NCBI RefSeq assembly: GCF_010015445.1
Contig: NC_053123.1
Coordinates: forward strand, 434,001-498,000
Length of the DNA stretch: 64,000 nucleotides
Source: Perca fluviatilis
Taxonomy: Eukaryota; Chordata; Actinopteri; Perciformes; Percidae
Direction of reading: 5' to 3'
Shown: positions 58,366-64,000 of the stretch, piece by piece
Layout of the letters: every line of letters begins with the position of its first letter
Numbering within the stretch: the first letter of the stretch is position 1
The notes under the pieces: generated by a model
Databases searched by the model: none
Seen by the model: the letters and a program-made list of their open reading frames with translations, nothing else
Told to the model about the DNA's origin: nothing
Program-made: the position numbers and the translations under genes

Positions 58366-59164
58366 TACCCTGTCGAATAAAGATAAAAACAAAACAAAAA
58401 CAAAAAACATGCATGGCAGGTAACTAGGACTACCGTTGAAAATGAATCGTCTGGCTAACACTGGCGCATTTACAGAAATGTTAAATAATGTGTCCTAATC
58501 AAATAAATAAATCTTAAAAAAATAAATGCCTTGTTCTCTGTCATTGATTAAAGTATTTCTTCATCTGCTTGCTGTTTTAATGATTTTTGGATACATGGAA
58601 TTTTGCATTAAAAGCCCAGTTTTTGTCAATATAATAGCTTCTCTTTTCAAAGTCATTTTGCCTCAGGGTTCCTTACATGCTGCAGACAGCGCTGTGAAGA
58701 CAAGGTGTAACAGGACCCTGTGCCTTTGGGCCATGACACAACGCTTAATGTTGTTTTTAGGGGATGCCAATCACAAAAGACAGACATTACTGTTGCTTTA
58801 CCCTGATTGAGCCTTTTGTTATTGTGACTAAGGCAATCATCCTGCCGTTGGAGCGTCTTGTTCTTAGTTAACTCTGATGGGACTACACACAGACTGCTAG
58901 AGCTGCTAGAGTTTCCCTGAGGGCAGCCCTGGGTTGGGAACCATTTGACTGCTGTGGAATTTGTTTAAGAACAAGCATTACCCTACAATGATTGTTTTCC
59001 CTTCGAAAACACTGACATTTAGAATTATACCAAAATTTGGTTAATTCCTGTTTTTGTGAAGCAAATTATCAAAGTTGTGCCAAAGTAGTCAAAACTGTCC
59101 TGAAAACCAGATTTTTAAAGTTCAGCTTATAGTACATGATTAGTATTGCCAGAAGGGCTGCAAC

Positions 59165-59543
59165 TAGTCTATATCCTTGACGTTCCACTAACGGGATTGC
59201 TCCGGTGCTGCAGGAAAATCTGCCGGATGCATTTATTTTCGCCGATGTCCGCTTCCTTTGTGTTGCTTTTCTAAACTCTGGTGTATTTGTGAGGACTATG
59301 GTTAACTGCTCCTCAGATCTCTGCAGGGTAAATCCAGACAGCTAGCTAGACTATCTGTCCTATCGGAGTTTTCTCTCGCACAACTATTTTAGAGCGACTC
59401 CGTCCCGCTCAAGACGATTGTGACTGGTTTAAAGAAATACCAATAAACCAGAGCACGTTTTTCTTCCATCCTGGAATGCTGTGTGGACTAGCCAGACCCT
59501 CCTCCGCTCTGCAGCGTGTGGATGGTCTGGCAAAGTGAGACTA
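59165..59543 (-). mobile_element. TAGTCT MITE, copy 5, 9-bp target duplication with one mismatch
   Basis: Minus-strand copy from TAGTCTATATC to GTGAGACTA. Flanks are GGCTGCAAC (59156-59164) and AGCTGCAAC (59544-59552). The target was the start of an AGGGCTGCAACTAAC-type repeat, which continues to the right; the nesting gives relative ages. Confidence 0.85.
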
Positions 59544-59860
59544 AGCTGCAACTAACAATTATTTTCATTATTGATTAATATGCCCATTATTTTTCTTGAT
59601 TATTCGATAAATCAAATCAAATATAAAATGTCAGAAAATAGAGAAAAATGCCTATCCCAGTGATGTCTTTAAATGTCTTGCTTTGTCAGTCCAAAACCCA
59701 AAGATATTTAGTGCAATATGATATAAAACAGAAAAGAGCAGGAAATGACTATACAGTATTTGAGATGCTGAAAACTTTAATGATTCCAAATTATATCAAA
59801 ATAGTTGGTGATTATTATTGGTGATTAGTGGACTAATTGTTGCTGCTCTAATTAACAGAG
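59544..59860 (+). repeat. AGGGCTGCAACTAACGATTA-type repeat, copy 4 (split by a MITE)
   Basis: The left tip (agggctgcaac) is at 59154-59164 and the rest continues here with gctgcaactaacaattattt and tcaaatataaaatgtcagaa. It therefore pre-dates the MITE at 59165-59543. Confidence 0.6.
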
Positions 59861-59861
59861 G

Positions 59862-60655
59862 AGTTATATCTATAAAACATGCCATTTGTGCAGGACTTTC
59901 TGCTTCAGAAATTACATGACATGACAGATTTGCACAGCAATAAAATTAATGAAATCACCAGATGTCCGCAGGTAAAACAAGTCTCAAACTCAAAATGTAC
60001 TACTGCACCCCCATAGTGAAACTTGCCTGTGAAGCCAAAGTGAGTTGTAAAAATCGGCGCGGTGCCCCTCGGTCCTTGTCTCCTCTCGTCTTGGAGCGCA
60101 GAAGGCCACGGGCTCTGTGTTTCTATCAAGATCTATGCCGCTGGATCTCGGCCAGTGACCCTCCCTTGCTTTTGTGTGTGAGACAGGCGGCCAATTCCGA
60201 GTTAACTTGTGTGTTACAAAGCCAAAAGAGGCACCCAGTAAATGAGTGAGAGGGAGTGAGAGCTGGGAAAAGGAGTTTGAGCTTTGTTTCACAAGTGGAG
60301 CCAGAAGTTGGGGGTTGTCTGTGAGGGGGCCCGTGGCTTTGTGCGCTGCCGCAATCTCTGCGGTGGATGTGGGGGCACGGGACAAGGAGACTAGACTAAG
60401 ACAAAGACAGCAAGGTTGTGCTGGAAGTCAGGCCAGCACAGTAGCTTCTTTGACGTATTGGAAAGTTGATCAATTAAACCGTCAAACTGCAGGACCCTAT
60501 TCTTTTTTTCTTTAATTCATTACTTTGCATTGCACTTGTGTTGGGATGTATTTTCTTCTGGTAAAGTTTTCAACAGGTAGCGCCATTCAATCTATTTTCA
60601 GATGGGGTAGTTTATATTACTGTATGGCCTTCCAGACACCTGCCTAATATCACAT
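59862..60655. other. upstream intron, GC-rich patch
   Basis: Open frames at 59905-60515 on both strands overlap one another; the minus one (131 codons) was checked as a candidate first gli2 exon and lacks any N-terminal GLI2 similarity. No gene called. Confidence 0.4.
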
Positions 60656-60659
60656 ATTT

Positions 60660-61123
60660 AGGCTACATCTACACTACTACGTTGCGTTTTGAGACCAAAA
60701 CGATCCACACAAGAGTTTTGGCTCCAGTAGCAGAACTAATCTCCATCCATATTAACACGTCTGACAACGCACATCACATGACCATTCACATACACTGGGC
60801 ATGTGCGTGCCGGTGTAAACAGGAAGCTGATGTATAAGATGTATAAGTTGAAAATACAGAACATACTTTAGAGAAAAAAACAACAATGGAGTATAGTAAG
60901 AGCAGGGATTTATTAGCTTGGAGCGAGGATGAGGTGGAACTGAAAGGTATGTAAGCTACCTAACCAATAAGACCGACTGATGTGTGTCCTCGTTTCCGAA
61001 GGTCTCAGTTTGTTTTCAAACCAAAATGGGGACAACAGTGTTTCCAAATGTCTTTGTTTTAGGGGCTCAGAATCGCCGTAAACGTGGCAAAAGATTTCCG
61101 TTTTTTTAGTGTAGATGTAGCCT
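60660..61123. mobile_element. DNA transposon, non-autonomous, with perfect 17-bp inverted ends
   Basis: AGGCTACATCTACACTA (60660-60676) is exactly inverted at 61107-61123. Inside, a short plus-strand frame from ATG at 60887 reads MEYSKSRDLLAWSEDEVELK, then G and M before a stop. It resembles the start of a Myb/MADF-like TE protein (W-x-x-x-E-V-E-L). It may be a deletion derivative of a larger element; the protein similarity is a suggestion only. Confidence 0.78.
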
Positions 61124-61739
61124 CAGAGTAGCAGATGTAAAAGCATCAATGAAAACTGCTGGATTGAGAATAACAGTTTATTCATATTAAAAAGTCATAG
61201 ATTACTAATGATTTTTGTTTGAATTCCCATTCAGAAAAAAAAGTCCAGTCCGCTCCAAGCTTGGGGCTGATGAAAGTGGGGGCGATAAGGGCTGAACAGG
61301 CCCTTCCATCACCCAGACAACTGTATTGTTTCCTGGACTGCAGGGACAGCTACAGACAGGTACATGGCTCAGTTTCTTCATATACTGGCCGGGCCGTCTG
61401 TCCCCTTTGGGTGTGTTGGCATGCAGGGTTACTCCACCCTGGGCCTCATACTGTAGATCCAGAGCAGTGCTGACGACTCTTCAGCCCAACATTAGCACAA
61501 CCTTTTTTTTTTATCAACTTTTACCACGACATTGAGAGGGAGGATCAAATGATCACAGTGATAGGTTTGCAGAGTTTCATACAGCCTTGTTCTCTTACTG
61601 TTAACACTTATATTGTTCACACAGTACCAGTCAAACGTTTGGACACATGCTATCCCATTCAAGTGAATGAGAAAGCATGACTGGTACTGCATTTATTTAG
61701 GTTATCGTGTCTAACATGTTTTGTTTATTTCTCTTTTTT

Positions 61740-61855
61740 TAAGATTCTTTTATTTTATTATTATTAACTGAACCTGTGGCTGCTGCGTCAAGGACCGAGC
61801 CTCTATATATTGGCGCATGATCTACAAGGTGAACTAGCCAGGAGCCCTGTTTATT
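61740..61855. repeat. fragment of ACCGAGCCTCTATATATTGGCGC dispersed repeat
   Basis: ggctgctgcgtcaaggaccg and cctctatatattggcgcatg, with a ctagccaggagccc end, are recognised from memory as a recurring fish sequence. Class unknown. Confidence 0.4.
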
Positions 61856-62219
61856 TCTCTTTAATGTGTATGTATGCACCAACCACCAAGGCAAGTTCCT
61901 TGTAAGTGTTACTTACTCATTAAATCCGGTTCTGATTCGTTGATGAGTTGAAAAATCCTATCTGTAGTACTGTGAACCACTGTGCAGTGTTTTGGCATCT
62001 AATAAGTCTCCAAAGTTATGCATCTACTGCTCAATCGTCTCTCCGGTACCTAAAACCACACACCCTCACTGATGTAGCCCTTTTGGAGGCAGTGCTATTT
62101 CAGATCTGAACAACTGCTTACGAAATGTTTAACATCTTAACAATGGTGCTTCACTTTCAGGTCATTAAAGGTCATTAACTTAGATAGGTAATCATGTAAA
62201 ATATTACTAACTGGGATAA

Positions 62220-62680
62220 TTAGGGCTGCCCCCGCTTAAAGCCGTTATATACTAGACGCATCCAAGGTGGCGCGCGACATCGTGACGTCAAAATTATGTA
62301 ATATGTATATTTTATGTCCGATTTATGGCGCGCGAGCCGAGGTCGCGCACAGCTCTTTTTTTTTCAGTGGCGTGCGACAAAGTGGAAACAGGAGGCCTGA
62401 ATGAGTTCGCCAACAACCGGATGCCAGAACTGGCATGGTCGACCAATCGGTCGTTTTGGTCTTAGTTGACTTATTAGTCATTTTCTAGTCTTTTTTTCAT
62501 TCTGAATGACTTATTTCTCTGAAACATAAGCACATATGTGGTAAAAACAGGATTTAAAGTGATGCTTTTGCACAATTCTTTGTGGTCAGTTTTAAAGAAC
62601 TGCCGATTCCATCAACAAATCGATTAGTCGACAAAATCGTATCAGTGTTAGTCAACTAATCGAGGACAGCCTTAGTGCTA
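62220..62680. mobile_element. AGGGCTGCCCC / TTAGTCGAC repeat split by another insertion
   Basis: Left tip tagggctgccccc at 62221 and right body from gtcgaccaatcggtcg (62440) to gacagccttag (62675) belong to one repeat type (compare 44821-44925). Between them lies about 200 bp of different, CG-rich sequence (gttatatactagacgcatcc, tggcgcgcgacatcgtgacg). Confidence 0.5.
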
Positions 62681-62684
62681 ATTT

Positions 62685-63241
62685 TGTAAAACATGGCAAG
62701 GGCTCAAAATGCAGTTAAGTGCACCATGCACAGTGCACTGAGGGGTTTTTGTGCTGGTATAATCTTGTATCATAAATCAAATCTAGCCCACAGGAACCGT
62801 TAACTGGTGGTCGTTGTTTTAGCCACTATCTTCTCCGAGACTGAACAAGTCTTTGCCCCCTAGCCCCCATAATGAGGCTCCAGACGTGCCAAACATCCTG
62901 CCACATCTTCCCCTTTTTAGTTTGCATCTTAAAGCCCAGGTTTGATGTCTCACTAAAGACAAAGCCAGGTGTTCGATGTTAACACTCTCTCTTTGTCTCT
63001 GAGTCTCATGACTCAGAGACAAAAGAAGGAAAAGCACTCTCTCATTATGTCCAAATGAAGCCCCAGATCAGGTCCATGCTGAAGTGGAGAGCAGAGTGGG
63101 CTCATGTCTTCGAGGAAGTACTCAACGATAATAATAACGCCCTGAGAGGCCAGGCCAGGCCAGGAATAATTTTGAGGGGAAAAAAGCCTTTGTTGTGCTT
63201 TGAGAGAAAGGGGCAGTGAGAGAGAGAGACAGAGAGAGGGA

Positions 63242-63245
<4 letters not shown>
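62685..63245. other. upstream sequence, nothing recognised
   Basis: No exon, RNA gene or repeat boundary recognised. Confidence 0.35.

Positions 63246-63292
<47 letters not shown>
63246..63292. repeat. (AG)n microsatellite
   Basis: About 23 AG units inside a longer purine-rich tract (63210-63330). Long purine runs can form triplexes; function unknown. Confidence 0.95.
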
Positions 63293-63298
<6 letters not shown>

Positions 63299-63469
63299 TA
63301 GAGAGTGAAGAGCAGAGGAGTAGAAGAGGTGGGGGTGCTCAATTCAGACAGGAAATTCCAGGAGCAAAAGTTGGCCTGGGCCCTAACAACATAGCATCGT
63401 GCCAACGGCTATACACAAGTGCTCATGTGCACACACACGCACGCACGCATGAACACACGTACCCATGCG

Positions 63470-63471
<2 letters not shown>

Positions 63472-63559
<88 letters not shown>
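63472..63559. repeat. (AC)n microsatellite
   Basis: Two AC arrays separated by a short A run near 63508-63513. Confidence 0.95.
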
Positions 63560-63563
<4 letters not shown>

Positions 63564-63668
63564 ATTACACACAGATACTGATTTGTTCTGCAGTTCACTC
63601 TCAGTAAGCAACCATTAACAGTGACTGAGACAAGCACAAATGTTGTTTTTTTTAGGTTTAAAATTCTT

Positions 63669-63669
<1 letters not shown>

Positions 63670-63731
<62 letters not shown>
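63670..63731. repeat. (AC)n microsatellite
   Basis: About 31 AC units. After it, 63735-64000 shows no recognised feature. Confidence 0.95.
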
Positions 63732-63732
<1 letters not shown>

Positions 63733-64000
63733 CACACAAACAGCAAATGCACCAGGTTAATAAAAAGTGTATGTTTAGCCTAATCCCGGAATCCTGCACT
63801 ACACACACAACATGAAACCTGCAGGTTTAGTTTGCAAGACGTCGCTTCCTCTAGGGCAGTACATGGGCGAGTGATGGCGACAGAGGGATTAGAGGCTTAC
63901 AGGAGAGCACGGAACCACTGCCATCCATGAAAGGAAGTCTTAACAGAGTGGCTCTTTACTTTTAACAGCCCTCGGGGAGGGTAAAATTATACCTTTTATA

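Noticed and set aside
59990..60385. Minus-strand 131-codon open frame upstream of visible gli2 exon 1, considered as the first coding exon.
   Set aside because: No N-terminal GLI2 similarity, overlaps plus-strand frames of similar length, and has no donor of the needed phase that I could identify.
63383..63808. Long minus-strand frame of Val/Cys repeats.
   Set aside because: A translation of (AC)n microsatellites, not a protein.

Overview
This window is vertebrate nuclear DNA, almost certainly from a teleost fish and probably a percomorph (inference). The evidence is a split gene with long introns and GT-AG junctions, whose protein matches vertebrate GLI2 with fish-like variants. It is surrounded by MITEs, LINE and SINE fragments and long (CA)n, (TA)n and (CTAT)n arrays. 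No bacterial-type genes, operons or CRISPR arrays are present.

The only host gene I can support is gli2, on the minus strand, the zinc-finger transcription factor at the end of the Hedgehog pathway (most likely the gli2a paralogue). Twelve coding exons lie between 55821 and 11898. Their reading phases fit across all eleven introns and give about 1,478 residues ending at a TGA. The exon carrying the start codon is not in the window and should lie beyond 64000. In transcript order the exons encode an N-terminal repressor region, the SUFU-binding SYGH motif, five C2H2 zinc fingers spread over four exons, a serine-rich cluster of RRxS sites typical of PKA/GSK3/CK1-controlled processing, and a long activator region in the last exon. 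A 3' UTR of up to about 1.9 kb probably runs from 11897 down to about 10030.

Layout: 1-10038 is downstream, transposon-rich DNA with no gene seen; 10039-11897 is the putative 3' UTR; 11898-23601 holds the activator, processing and zinc-finger exons, fairly close together; 25534-43851 holds four more N-terminal exons in larger introns; 43852-55715 is a large repeat-rich intron with a decayed PIF/Harbinger transposon; 55716-55821 is the first visible exon; 55822-64000 is further intron (or 5' flank).

I found no undescribed biological system. The most interesting signals are: a non-autonomous DNA transposon family with TAGTCT termini and 9-bp target duplications at three copies; a transposon whose edge lies 25 bp from the 3' splice site of the last gli2 exon, so the branch point is probably transposon-derived; an 11-alanine run in the N-terminal region; UG-type repeats upstream of a zinc-finger exon and a (TA)n array next to a splice donor; and a possible homeodomain/POU-type enhancer in intron 3.
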